Of a stretch of 64,000 nt of DNA, positions 31,582-41,160 are shown one piece after another. Position 1 is the first letter of the stretch. Each line of letters starts with the position of its first letter. Where the stretch lies: contig NC_080572.1 in assembly GCF_030247185.1 (NCBI RefSeq), positions 233,617,336 through 233,681,335 of the forward strand, given 5' to 3'. The notes under the pieces were generated by a model. That model ran no database searches, was not told the DNA's origin, and worked only from the letters and a program-made list of their open reading frames with translations. The DNA comes from Malaya genurostris (Eukaryota > Arthropoda > Insecta > Diptera > Culicidae). The position numbers and the translations under genes were made by a program.

Positions 31582-34254
31582 CTAACCTAATACGTACAAA
31601 TTTTGAATTATTTGTATTTCAGAGATTGAGCACCTCTCTTCAAATTTCGTGCAGTATTGTTCGAATTTTTGTTCTAGTATATCCAGTGAGGCCATCTCAT
31701 GTACTTCACTAGTCCTTGTCCAAGGGGGTAGATTTAGAATCATCTTTAAGATCTTACTTTGAATGCGTTGAAGCCTAAGTTTGTGTGTTCGTGCACAACC
31801 CCGCCAAACAGGGACTGCGTATTCAATTGCGGGGTAGATGATTTGTTTATAGACAGCCATCTGATTCTTCAGGCATAGTTTAGATGTTCTACAAATCAGC
31901 GGATACAGAGACCTAATGAGTATGCTGCATTTTTGAACGATTTTGTCAACATGTGACCTGAATATCAGATGTCTGTCAAAGGTGAGTCCTAGATAGATAA
32001 CTTCATCGGACCATTGAATGACCTCATCACCGAATCGTATTCTGCATTCGTCTGATGGAACAAGTTTTGGAGATCTTGAATGTGGAAACAAGATGACCTG
32101 AGTTTTTGCTGCATTGATCACAATTTTCCAGCTTGTAAAATATTCTGTTAAAGCGTCCAGACCTGTCTGTAGTTTATTTTTCAGAGCATTAATGACACGA
32201 CCTTTGTAAAGAATGGCAGTATCATCAGCAAATTGTGACAGAACACCACCACCTGGAAGAGGTGGGATGTCTGATGTGAAAATGTTGTATAGAATGGGAC
32301 CTAGGATACTTCCCTGGGGTACACCAGCAGGAATAGTAAATCTTTCTGAAAGTGCATTATTCAGAGAAACCTGGAATGCTCTATCTGCAAGATAATTTTT
32401 GATAATTTTAATAAGATACATGGGAAAATTATACCGATGCAGTTTGAACACCAGTCCATCGTGCCACACATTATCGAATGCCTTTTCAATATCCAATATT
32501 GCCATGGCAGTCGTTTTGGACACTGATTTGTTTTGCTGGATGACGTTGTTAACCCTTGTGAGCTGGTGGATGGTGGATCTTCCTTTCCGGAACCCAAACT
32601 GTTCTTCCAGAAATATATCCTGTTCATCTGCAAAAGCAAGAATTCGCCTTTGTATTGACTTTTCAAACAGCTTGGATAGGGCAGAGAGTAAGCTGATGGG
32701 CCGATAGCTCTTGGAAAAGGAAGGATCTTTCCCCGGTTTCAAAACTGGGATAACTTTAGCTAACTTCCACATTGAAGGGAAGTAACCAAGCTCCCAGCAC
32801 CTGTTAAAAAGTTTAGCTAAGAAGACAAATGAGCGAATACTCAAATGTTTCAGCTCAATGTTGAATGTGTTGTCGAAACCGGGGGCCTTCATATTTTTGG
32901 ATTTTTTCACAAAAGCCATCAGCTCATTCGCAGTGACTCTACTTTCCTCAGGAACTAAGCTGTCTGATTGGTCAACCTCAGCTACGCTATCAGCAACGGC
33001 TCTTTCATATGGACTAACAATGTTGAGTCCTAAATTGTGAGAACACACAAACTGCTGGCCTAGCGCATTTGCCTTCTCTACTGGTGTGATTAAAGGTATT
33101 CCTTCAGCTGCGTCCTGGGGTGACATCAGAGGAGGAATAGGCTTCGGTTTTTTCTTAAGCACCTTCGTTAAGGACCAGAAGGGCTTTGAATGTGGGAGAA
33201 TTTCTCGAAGCTTTTGCTGGAAGTTCCTGTTGCGAAGCTCAGATATCCTTTCCTGGATTATCCTAGTTAAGTTGTTATAAGTAGTCTTCCTATCTAGGAT
33301 GCCAGTTCGTTGATACTGCCTCCGGTAGATATTCCGAAGTCGGATGAGTTTCTTGGTGACACTGTCGATTTGAAGAGAGGAACTCGGCATATGTTGTACT
33401 GGAACCGTCCTATCACGAGCGACTGTGATTGAATGCTGGAAGGAAGATAGGGCCGCATCGATTTCCATCGGGGAATCTAGTGGAACATTGATATTAATAA
33501 GTTGGTCGGCGATTTGTTGAAATTGGACCCAATCGGTGCGATAATAGTTCCTCCGTGGTTGAATAGGCACTGTTTCTGGTGAAGATCCCAACGTCAATAT
33601 TACTGGAAAGTGGTCAGAAGAGAGCTCGTTGAAGACAACCGGAGAGCTGTCTATAGCGATGTTGCTGATGAATATATCCAAAATGGAATGAACTCCCGAT
33701 CTGGAAAGTCGCGTTGGTTGATCCGGAGCGAAGATGTTGTATTGTCCAGCTTCGTAATCTTCGGCAAGTACGAATCCGTTTCGATTCTGTCTTCTGTTTC
33801 CCCACAGCTCATGCCGTGCGTTCAGGTCCCCAGCAATGATGAATTTGTTCTGTCGTCGAGTGAGCATAGCCAGATCTCGCTTCAATGATGCACACGTACC
33901 ATCTCGAAGATTGGTTTGTTTGGGGCAGTACGCTGCGATGATGATGATGGGTCCCATCGTCGTTGTAATCTCAATTCCGATGGCTTCTATGAGTTGCAAT
34001 TTAAAGGCTGACAGAAGCCTGTGCTGAATGGATCGTTTAATGGCAATGGCAACTCCCCCTCCTCTGGTAGTTGCCCTGTCGAGCCTGTGAATCCTGTAAT
34101 TGGAAATAAAAATAGAAATTTCAGGTTTAAGATGAGTTTCAGTTAAAATAGCAATATCGGCATTCTTCTCTTGAAGAAAGTCGGACAATTCAGCAGTTTT
34201 GCTCCTGAGTGAGCAAGCATTCCAATTTACTATAACCAACCCATTATATTGCAT
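31582..34254 (-). CDS. jockey ORF2: AP endonuclease and reverse transcriptase
   Basis: An 890-residue open frame without stops. The N-terminal AP-endonuclease domain shows the expected residues: N12 in VNWNACS, E39 in LTETHL, D133/N135 in AGDLNARH, D183 in ILDIF, and the D204-H205 pair in SSDHF. The RT follows: PVLKPGKD and SKSYRPISLLSALSKLFEK, EEQFGFRKGRSTIHQL, AILDIEKAFDNVWHDG, VPQGSILGPILYNIF and the catalytic FADDTAIL (D677 and D678). The C-terminus has LRLQRIQSKILKMI and no RNase H. Length and order are those of jockey-clade ORF2. The enzyme nicks target DNA and reverse-transcribes the element RNA there. With ORF1 also intact this may be an active or very recently active copy. Confidence 0.95.
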   Translation of the reverse strand: MQYNGLVIVNWNACSLRSKTAELSDFLQEKNADIAILTETHLKPEISIFISNYRIHRLDRATTRGGGVAIAIKRSIQHRLLSAFKLQLIEAIGIEITTTMGPIIIIAAYCPKQTNLRDGTCASLKRDLAMLTRRQNKFIIAGDLNARHELWGNRRQNRNGFVLAEDYEAGQYNIFAPDQPTRLSRSGVHSILDIFISNIAIDSSPVVFNELSSDHFPVILTLGSSPETVPIQPRRNYYRTDWVQFQQIADQLININVPLDSPMEIDAALSSFQHSITVARDRTVPVQHMPSSSLQIDSVTKKLIRLRNIYRRQYQRTGILDRKTTYNNLTRIIQERISELRNRNFQQKLREILPHSKPFWSLTKVLKKKPKPIPPLMSPQDAAEGIPLITPVEKANALGQQFVCSHNLGLNIVSPYERAVADSVAEVDQSDSLVPEESRVTANELMAFVKKSKNMKAPGFDNTFNIELKHLSIRSFVFLAKLFNRCWELGYFPSMWKLAKVIPVLKPGKDPSFSKSYRPISLLSALSKLFEKSIQRRILAFADEQDIFLEEQFGFRKGRSTIHQLTRVNNVIQQNKSVSKTTAMAILDIEKAFDNVWHDGLVFKLHRYNFPMYLIKIIKNYLADRAFQVSLNNALSERFTIPAGVPQGSILGPILYNIFTSDIPPLPGGGVLSQFADDTAILYKGRVINALKNKLQTGLDALTEYFTSWKIVINAAKTQVILFPHSRSPKLVPSDECRIRFGDEVIQWSDEVIYLGLTFDRHLIFRSHVDKIVQKCSILIRSLYPLICRTSKLCLKNQMAVYKQIIYPAIEYAVPVWRGCARTHKLRLQRIQSKILKMILNLPPWTRTSEVHEMASLDILEQKFEQYCTKFEERCSISEIQIIQNLYVLG

Positions 34255-34315
34255 ATTCGATGATGAATTTGCCTAAGGCGTTGATTTGCTCTAACCGCGT
34301 TCTGCAGTTTCGTAG

Positions 34316-35401
34316 TTATGTTGTCATTGTTTCAAAAATGACGATCAGTTGTTCAGCAGAGAATAAATCACCAGAGTCATCCTTTGCTTGTGGTTGATTA
34401 TTGCCCCATCCAGGAGGGATTCTTGAGGAAGATTCTTTTTGAGATCCAGCGGCTGAAGTCTTTGGATTGCTGCGAGGAAGTGGCGGCAAATTCGGAATAT
34501 CCCTCTTCGGTGGGAGCCGTGGGAAATTAACTTCATCCTTCTGTGGAACATTCTTGCGCGTTGATTGTTTGCGGGACGCCTGTTGTCGAATTTTTGTGAA
34601 CTCAGCACGTTTGGGACACGATTTGCTAGTAGATGGATGGTCGCCATCACAGTTCACACATTTTACAGCGATGTCATCTAGTAGGCAATCGTTGGTATTG
34701 TGTGGTTCGGCACATTTCCCGCACCGACTTTTCATGTGGCAATTCCTCGCTCCATGGCCGTAGTTCAAACAGTTCGTGCACTGTGTGACATCCCGATGTA
34801 CCGGTTTATACTTTTGCCATTCGATGATTATGTGAAATAACGATTTAATCGTTTTCAGTTGACTCATGGTGATGGAGCCCTTCTCCAGATGAATCAGGTA
34901 CAGTTGATCTCTAAACTTTTTGTCCGTATTATGTCGTTTCATTTTAAATACCATCAAAGGCTTTAGTCCAGCCTCCGACAGTGCCTGCTTTAGTTCGGCT
35001 TCCATCATGTCGGGTAGTCCTCGAAGTACAACCTTCATAGGTTTGTTGGCGGCAATATCGTGTGTGAAGTATTCCGCTTTTGTCTGCTTCAGATAGCATT
35101 CCACTCCTTTGTAGTGGTTCAAAGCCGGAACAGTTATTTTGTAGCCTTCAGTACATAAACGGATTGTTGCCTGTAGTCCTTTGCTGATCAGTGTGTTGAA
35201 ATCCGAGCGTAGAGTTGGTGGGAAGCCCTTCAGGTAGAAAGGCGGCATTTTTTCCTTCTTCTGCAGTTCCTCTTCGACATCTACTGGCAGATCAGCATAT
35301 TGGTTTTTACTCAGCAAACGGTCGTTTACCTGTACATCACTTGGCTTCAGACGCTTAGCATCCTTTGGATCCTTCTCGGATCTATGGCGGTTTTTACCCA
35401 T
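34316..35401 (-). CDS. jockey ORF1: gag-like RNA-binding protein with zinc knuckles
   Basis: A 361-residue frame beginning MGKNRHRSEKDPKDAKRLK, the first ATG after the element's 5' end. The N-terminal third is basic and charged. A central region (about 85-200) with KVVLRGLP and QLYLIHLEKG resembles the RNA-recognition-like PRE_C2HC region of arthropod ORF1 proteins. Three CCHC-type knuckles follow: C208-C211-H-C221, C227-C230-H-C239 and C248-C251-H-C262. The C-terminal tail is proline- and serine-rich. Such proteins package element RNA and can localise it to the nucleus or telomere; this role is inferred from the family. It lies 61 nt upstream of ORF2 on the same strand. Confidence 0.92.
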   Translation of the reverse strand: MGKNRHRSEKDPKDAKRLKPSDVQVNDRLLSKNQYADLPVDVEEELQKKEKMPPFYLKGFPPTLRSDFNTLISKGLQATIRLCTEGYKITVPALNHYKGVECYLKQTKAEYFTHDIAANKPMKVVLRGLPDMMEAELKQALSEAGLKPLMVFKMKRHNTDKKFRDQLYLIHLEKGSITMSQLKTIKSLFHIIIEWQKYKPVHRDVTQCTNCLNYGHGARNCHMKSRCGKCAEPHNTNDCLLDDIAVKCVNCDGDHPSTSKSCPKRAEFTKIRQQASRKQSTRKNVPQKDEVNFPRLPPKRDIPNLPPLPRSNPKTSAAGSQKESSSRIPPGWGNNQPQAKDDSGDLFSAEQLIVIFETMTT

Positions 35402-36399
35402 AGCTTGGGTAGGTAGACAACTGCGAATAAAAAATAAAACAAAATCGAAATTAGTCGTAATAGGTTATTCGTCTATCCACATCGAGTGTTAGATGACGAA
35501 TGAGACACATGGACATCAAAACAGCGTATTTATATGGAGAGTTTAAGGAGGAGATTTCTATGAAGCAGTCTCCAGGATACGGTTGAAATGATCCAGAGAC
35601 AGTTTGTCGGCTAAAACGGAGTTTATATGGTCTAAAGCAGGGCGCTCGTGTCTGGAACCAGCATATAAATAATGTACTACAGGATATTGGTTTCCAACGG
35701 TCGAATGCTGATCCCTGTCTCTACACGCGACAAATTGAAGGACGCCATACGTACATGTTAATTTACGTCGATGATATAATTGTGGTATGTCATCTCGAGG
35801 ATGAATATCAAGCGCTAGTAGGAGTTCTAAGAAGAAAACTTGGAATTGTGGAACTAGGAGAATTAAAGTTTTTCCTGGGGATTCACGTAAGAAAACAAGT
35901 AGACCAGTATATGCTAAGTCAGTCGTCTTACATTTCGAAACTTCTCGTGCGATTCAAAATGGAGAAATGCAAAATATCTAAAGTTCCTATGGCAAGTGGC
36001 TTTATACAACAAAAGGAGGAGGATAGCGACACTTTTTCGGAGAAGAATGTGTATCAAAACTTTATTGGAGCTTTGTTGTATATAGCCATGAACACACGTC
36101 CGGATATTTCTATAGCCACTTCGATTCTTGGAAGACGTGTATCAAACCCAACAGTAGCAGATTGAATTGAGGCTAAAAAGGTGTTTCGCTATCTCAAAGG
36201 CACAATTAATCACGGGCTAAATCTAGGAGACAGTAAGCAGCTAGAAGTAAAATGTTTCGTTGATGTTGACTGGGCTGGCGAAGTAGGAGATCGTAAATCA
36301 AACACTGGTTACATTTTAAAGTTTGGTGGTGGTCTTGTGAGTTGGGGATGCAGGAAGCAGAATAGTGTTGCACTTTCAAGCACAGAGGCAGAATATATT

Positions 36400-36546
36400 C
36401 ATCCTTATTCTGAATAACGACGTATCGTTTTTTCGATCGTATTTCATTCGTATTCCTAATAACGCTAGCAAAATCAAAGCTAGCTAGGATTCGACCGAAC
36501 CATATTCGATCGAAAAACCAATACGTCGTTATTCAGAATAAGGGCG
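36400..36546. mobile_element. 147-bp foldback MITE with 3-bp TSD, copy 2
   Basis: Same length and orientation as the copy at 31003-31149, with the right halves almost identical. The left end begins 'catccttattctgaataacg' (two changes from copy 1) and the right end is 'gaataagggcg'. It is flanked by direct 'att' (36397-36399 and 36547-36549). Removing it restores the copia RNase H text T-E-A-E-Y-I-A-L-A-E exactly, which fixes the insertion limits. Confidence 0.92.
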
Positions 36547-36843
36547 ATTGCTTTGGCGGAATGTACGCAGGAAATACAATTGATTCGTAAATTGATGGAG
36601 GATTTGAAAATAGAATTAAGGTTACCAATACAAGTGAATGATAACAACCAAAGTTGCATCGCACTCACAGTTGCAGATAGGATATCTCGAAAATCGAAGC
36701 ATATTGCCAACAAATATTGTTTTGTGAAGGACTTAGTCGAAAATAGAATTGTTCAAATGCGTTATTGTTCCACGAAGCATATGGAAGCAGATATTTTGAC
36801 TAAACCGTTAGGAGCAATTATATTACGTCATCCATTCGACCGA

Positions 36844-36856
36844 TGTTGAGGAGGAG
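36844..36856 (+). promoter_or_regulatory. copia polypurine tract
   Basis: 'gttgaggaggag' lies immediately before the 3' LTR, just after the pol stop codon region; this is the expected plus-strand priming site. Confidence 0.7.
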
Positions 36857-37041
36857 TTTTGAACCACGTTGCCACGATCAACTCTAGAAGAGCAACGATA
36901 ACAACATGCCATGGAAACTAATAGTGTCGTATCAATATGTTAGTTATTAGTATCAAATAAAATTTTTCTCATTAGTTGTCTGAAGTTCGTTCAATTTTCC
37001 AGACGTATTTTCTTTCTGATCCGATATTTCTAACTCGAACA
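36857..37041 (+). repeat. 3' LTR of the copia element
   Basis: A 185-bp LTR. It starts 'ttttgaaccacg' (first G of TG changed relative to the 5' LTR) and ends 'tcgaaca'. It differs from the 5' LTR by a few substitutions, a 3-bp gain near 36990 and a short loss near 37035. Confidence 0.88.
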
Positions 37042-37400
37042 CAACAAACATTTAAATCGTCATTTAGAGTGCGATGGCAAAATTTTATAAAACCTTCAAA
37101 ATTTGAATAAAAACTAGTAGAGTTTGTACGTCATGTTAGTTGGTGGCCGTACGAACCGACTTCGATTATACCGGTTCTCGGGTTCCGGTGCCGGAATTGC
37201 ATATAATAGTGAACCCACTTCGTTTTCTTAAGGATGACCTACGCGAGCAAAGCACTGTTTCATTCTGTATGTTATACTAGTTAATGCACAAGCAATTTAT
37301 TGGTTTCTTTCAAAAATCGAAGAGAAAAATTTTGAATAGAATTCCACAATATTACACATGAGGAAGGCATCATTACACCACTAGGTGGATTAAAACAGGT

Positions 37401-39582
37401 TTAAATTATTTGAAATTGAGAAATGAAATTACTCCCAGATACCCCAGATTATTCGAGGAGGGTGATGATATGGGCTTTTTATCGCGAGCTGGCGGCCTGT
37501 CTCGTTGGCATTTTTCGCTAGTTTTGCACTGTAAAATGTAGCCGTCATCGCATGACTGACGCATAAGCTTTCAGCTTGATTGTCAATACAATACACCTTT
37601 GCAATATCGATTACGACCACTGCTTCGTATAGCATACTAAACTCACAGTACTACCATTGGAAAACATGTGATTGGTTCTTGCAAATCGTAATGTAGGATG
37701 TCAGCTTGACTGCAAAATGATGCTTGATTTAAATGGAAACGTAACATAATACACACAAACAAATCATTGAATACCGTTTGATGAGCGACTTAACCACTGC
37801 ACACTAGCCTAAGTCCGTTTGTTTGGATGTTGAGTTAGCAAACATATGCAAATGATACCGTTGTCTCATTATCCGGCAAGCAATAGTACCTACATATTTA
37901 CGCTACAATCCGATCGAAGCCATCAATGGTGGATGGATGGTGGACAGTCTAACAATGGTGATAAGACCCGTTACCGCTTGATTTATGCTACTTGTGTTCT
38001 GCCACGAGTTAGCATATTCCACGGTTTCGAATTTAGATGAGTGTTTTATCAAATAGGTCATATAGGCTGTTTAAAACGAATCGAAAGCAAATAAATGCTC
38101 TATTGAATGTGCCAGAATATAACGATGGTTAGATCTTTCCTGACATTTGCTTTCAACATGGGCCTCTTTGTCCTTCTGTAACTAATTTGTAGCATCAACA
38201 AACTTTCTAATCATCAAACTACATTAAAACTTTTCCGATGCCGGGCACGATGTTCAGCACTGAAATTCATCGCGGTTCTCAGAATAAAACTGCGAACCCA
38301 ATGTGAATCACGAACCCAATGAGGTGGAATTAAACAAAATAGAAACTTTGTGAAGACAATGCAAATAAATGCTGCCGGTTGGAACCGGACCGGTTGGGCT
38401 TCGCGGGTCGTTTTTCGTAAGCGCCTGTTGGCAAACTGAACTTTCCTAAAGTAATTAATTGCCTCTTGATTCTCATTAATGCCGGGCGTACACGAAATAA
38501 GTACGATGAAGATTTATAGGAAATTTTACAAGCTCGTCTGTATTATTTAACGAACAAGCTGTTTGTTCAGCATTTTTCTAAGCTGCCAAAACTTTATTTC
38601 CGTGGCTGAAATTAAATTTTGGTAGATTATTTCAGTTGATCAATATCAAATCACTGAGTTGTTGGAAAGTATTCTCTATTCTTTTTTTTTAGTGCAAATT
38701 TTAATTTCTTGAACTGATCAGAGAGACGATGATAAAAATTGGCGAAAAGGTTTCCTAGCAAAAAAAAAACAGAACAACCGACGAACCTTTAGTAATTCGC
38801 AGTAGTGCTCTGCTACAATCAATTGGAGTAAAAATAAAAATAAATAGAAAAAAAAATAAAACCTCAAATATAATTAAGAATTATTTATGTACATGTAATA
38901 ATTGTAAATATAGCAAGCAAATAAACAATTCATGGAAATGTAAAAAATGGTGTTATAATTAAATATCCAAATATCTCAAGAACAGCTACTTTTAGAAGAA
39001 AGGATATCATGAACAAATCTATTGCCTTTAACCTGTAGAATAATATTCTACTGTTTAAATGATTATCTTTCAACGAGAACTTGAAATTTCGAATATATCT
39101 GTAAATTGTTTCAGCTGTAACTTCTTCATTTTTCAAAAGGCACGGATGAGATAGCCATCAATCTGTAGGTTTTAATAACAGCTTGAAAATAAAAATAATC
39201 AAAAAATATTAAAACCTTCATTTTTTTATTTAATTTTTTCGGATTATTTTGTAATTATTGAGAAAAAAATCAATATTTTTTTTCAGTGTATATTTTTTTA
39301 GAGTGCCTAATCGATTCCCTACAACTTCTTCCTGAACGCCATTTTTGTACAATTAACGGTTTCCGTGTTACAACGATTTGAAAAAGGCAATTTTTGTGAA
39401 ATGCAAAAATACATACGCCCTTTTTAATAATCAGTCGTGATTCGGATTGACCTCTCGATCGGTTCAAAACTTATGGTTTGCCATACTGAAGCCATGTGCA
39501 AAATTTCATCCAAACCGGAGAAAGTCGATTCTGATTTTGTCACTTTTTCGTCTACTCATTCCTGAAATTGCTTTTATAGCAA
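37401..39582. other. gene-free region
   Basis: No gene is supported. The sequence 37630-38500 is a little richer in G/C and looks single-copy within this window. Short frames at 37429-37635 and 37846-38040 have no recognised motif. The part 38640-39300 is very AT-rich with poly-A/T runs. Confidence 0.4.
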
Positions 39583-40381
39583 ATTCAGCAGCTGGAAGTT
39601 TTATATGGGAGATCTATAATAGAACTAAAACTGGAACAAACATTTCTCCAGCAAGCCGTTTTAGTTTTATTTATTCGAGTAGTTCTACTGTCAAATTTAA
39701 GACTGTCATACACTCAAAATAATAATCATGTTATAGTTACGTGAAAAGTTATGTGAATATTTTCCACCCTACTTTTCACGTAGGTTTTAATGGACTGGCA
39801 TTTAAAAGCTGTTCAATGTATAATCTAGTAAGAGTTACGTGTTTCGTCGGTAAGATGTAATATACTGTTAATATCACATTTACCTATCAGTTCATATCAA
39901 ATTTATACACCAGAGAATTAATATTTTTTATATTGGTTGATGTCAAAAGGGAGATATTTCAGATTTTTATATAAATCTATGAAATGAAAAATACTATGAA
40001 AAATAAAACATTTATTTCAGAAAATTTGCATGTAATAGCAATGGCAAAAAATAAAAACCAAATGATAACGTCGTGGAAGCTCAAATCGACAAGCCGCAAG
40101 ATATAGTTTTTGTTGTCACTGCCATCCAACTGAATCCGAAGTCGAGGTCCGAGAACTCCCACAATACAACCGATGCAGGTTGAGGTCGCTTTACAAGGGT
40201 CCAGTAAATCGAACGTGAAGTTTTATTTGAGTGTACGTTGCCGTTCCATTTGTAGTATTTTTGAACCCGAGTAAAACGCTGTTGGGGCTGCCAGTTTTTC
40301 TTGATTTAATTTCTAGATTAAAATTTTAAAACTGATATCAATTATGCATCTAGAACTGGAACACTCCTGAACATGCCCTTA
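39583..40381 (+). repeat. dispersed repeat R4, copy carrying a MITE
   Basis: 39583-39710 and 40234-40381 together match the uninterrupted copy at 25885-26170, from 'ttcagcagctgg' through 'gaacactcctgaacatgccc'. Split by the element at 39711-40233. Confidence 0.7.
39711..40233. mobile_element. 523-bp TA-type MITE in repeat R4
   Basis: Ends 'cactcaaaataa' and 'ttatttgagtg' are inverted repeats, flanked by TA on both sides (39709-39710 and 40234-40235). The homologous repeat at about 26020 lacks the insert. An internal stem 'tacgtgaaaagt' / 'acttttcacgta' lies at about 39739-39782. No transposase frame. The TA duplication suggests mobilisation by a Tc1/mariner transposase. Confidence 0.75.
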
Positions 40382-40781
40382 GCGTGTATGTCATTTTGTC
40401 CGATTTAGACCCGTACAAATAATTCATTGACGAGACGCAATAATAATTTTATTTCTCACGAAATCGAAAGCACTTAGTAAACACTGGATTCAGCACGAAA
40501 TTAACATTTGGAAGCTTTAACCAGACCATCAATACAATGCACAGAAATCAAATATATCAAAAAATCAGAAAAATCAGAAACTGTTCAAAAACGTACACAT
40601 TTTGACACAAATACGATTGAAGCCAAACGGAATTGGCTTAGCGTCATCCAGCTAACTGGAGCCATTCTGTCACATGGAAACGCGTTCACAGTCAATCCTT
40701 AGATCAAAATAATTGCTGGTTTATAAGATATTCAAGTGTCCGGACTAGCCGATATCCCCTATTCAATTAAATCGTCCGAAA

Positions 40782-41160
40782 TCTTTATATATAAAAATGC
40801 AGAGATCATTATTTGTAATCGCATCACTTAAGGACGGATGGACGGATTTACATGATTTTTTTTTGTTCGATCAATTTTTAGCCCCACCGGGTTCGTACAT
40901 CAAAAAAATTAAGAAAACTTGCCGGAAAAGTGGGAAAAAATCATTAAGTTGTTTTGTATGGACAATGGAATTTTCCACTGGAAAAGTCGCAAATGATTGC
41001 TAGATCATCGTTAGGTGTTTGGTGCATAACGAGCTGCATGAGTGTTTGGCCGTCGAAGAAAGGAATACTAGGTCGTTGAAAGAATCTTTTGGCGCACAAC
41101 AAGTTGATTTGTGTGAAGTGCATACTTGAGTCATGTGGTTCGTCATTCCGAGCCACGTGC
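40782..41160 (+). repeat. possible Helitron-like 5' end
   Basis: 'tctttatatataaaaatg' at 40782 followed by 'tgtaatcgcatcactt' and 'ggacggatttacatgatttt' resembles a terminal sequence common to insect Helitron-related repeats (TC...tatataaaaatg). I could not find a CTRR-type 3' end with a hairpin, nor any Rep/helicase coding sequence, so this is only a hint. Confidence 0.3.

Larger units (their letters stand above)
31353..35500 (-). mobile_element. full-length jockey-clade non-LTR retrotransposon
   Basis: A 4.15-kb element inserted in the copia RT, flanked by the direct 9-bp duplication 'tgagacaca' (31344-31352 and 35501-35509). On the minus strand it has a 5' UTR of about 99 nt (35500-35402), ORF1, a 61-nt spacer, ORF2, a 3' UTR of about 210 nt and a poly-A tail (poly-T at 31357-31371 on the plus strand). 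The presence of a 5' UTR and both complete ORFs suggests a full-length, recent insertion. RNase H is absent, as expected for jockey. Confidence 0.93.
30028..36849 (+). pseudogene. copia gag-pol remnant (integrase, RT, RNase H)
   Basis: A few gag-start-like codons (MSKLNNSIIGAWK at 30030) run straight into late integrase: IRSDRGGEYSS, YSPQQNGVAERK (30140-30270). A one-base shift in the poly-A run near 30268 and a TAG at 30427 follow, then GCEAFVWTP and KMTFVGYSS. RT begins after the first MITE (CKWVYK, a TGA at 31178, VRFKARLVAQGFSQ), is cut by the jockey element at 31352/35501, and resumes with MDIKTAYLYGEFKEE, SLYGLKQGARVWN and the active-site LIYVDDIIV (about 35757-35783). A TGA lies at 35584 and another near 36163. 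RNase H shows DVDWAGEVGDRKSNTGY and SSTEAEYI, is cut by the second MITE, and ends ILTKPLGAIILRHPFDRC at 36849. Inactive. Confidence 0.9.
29732..37041 (+). mobile_element. Ty1/copia LTR retrotransposon, internally deleted and multiply invaded
   Basis: A 7.3-kb interval bounded by LTRs and by the direct 5-bp duplication 'caaca' (29727-29731 and 37042-37046). After removing the nested jockey element and two MITEs, about 2.87 kb of copia sequence remains, much less than the usual 5 kb, because gag, protease and the N-terminal half of integrase are missing. The remaining pol is in the copia order: integrase, then RT, then RNase H. The two LTRs are closely similar but differ by several small indels and substitutions, so the insertion is not brand new. 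Confidence 0.92.
29449..37400 (-). repeat. repeat family U copy split by the copia element
   Basis: 29449-29731 begins with 'tttttgcctttctcatatag', the complement of the family's right border, and carries 'gacttccggttccggag'. 37042-37400 continues and ends with the complement of the left border ('caccactaggtggatta'). Together they form one minus-oriented family U copy of about 640 bp, interrupted by the insertion at 29732-37041. Confidence 0.65.

Noticed and set aside
32213..34027. Plus-strand open frames inside the jockey element
   Set aside because: They are antisense shadows of ORF2, which has conserved catalytic motifs throughout.
40782..41160. Helitron
   Set aside because: Only a 5'-end-like word is present; no CTRR end, hairpin or Rep/helicase sequence. 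Kept only as a low-confidence repeat.
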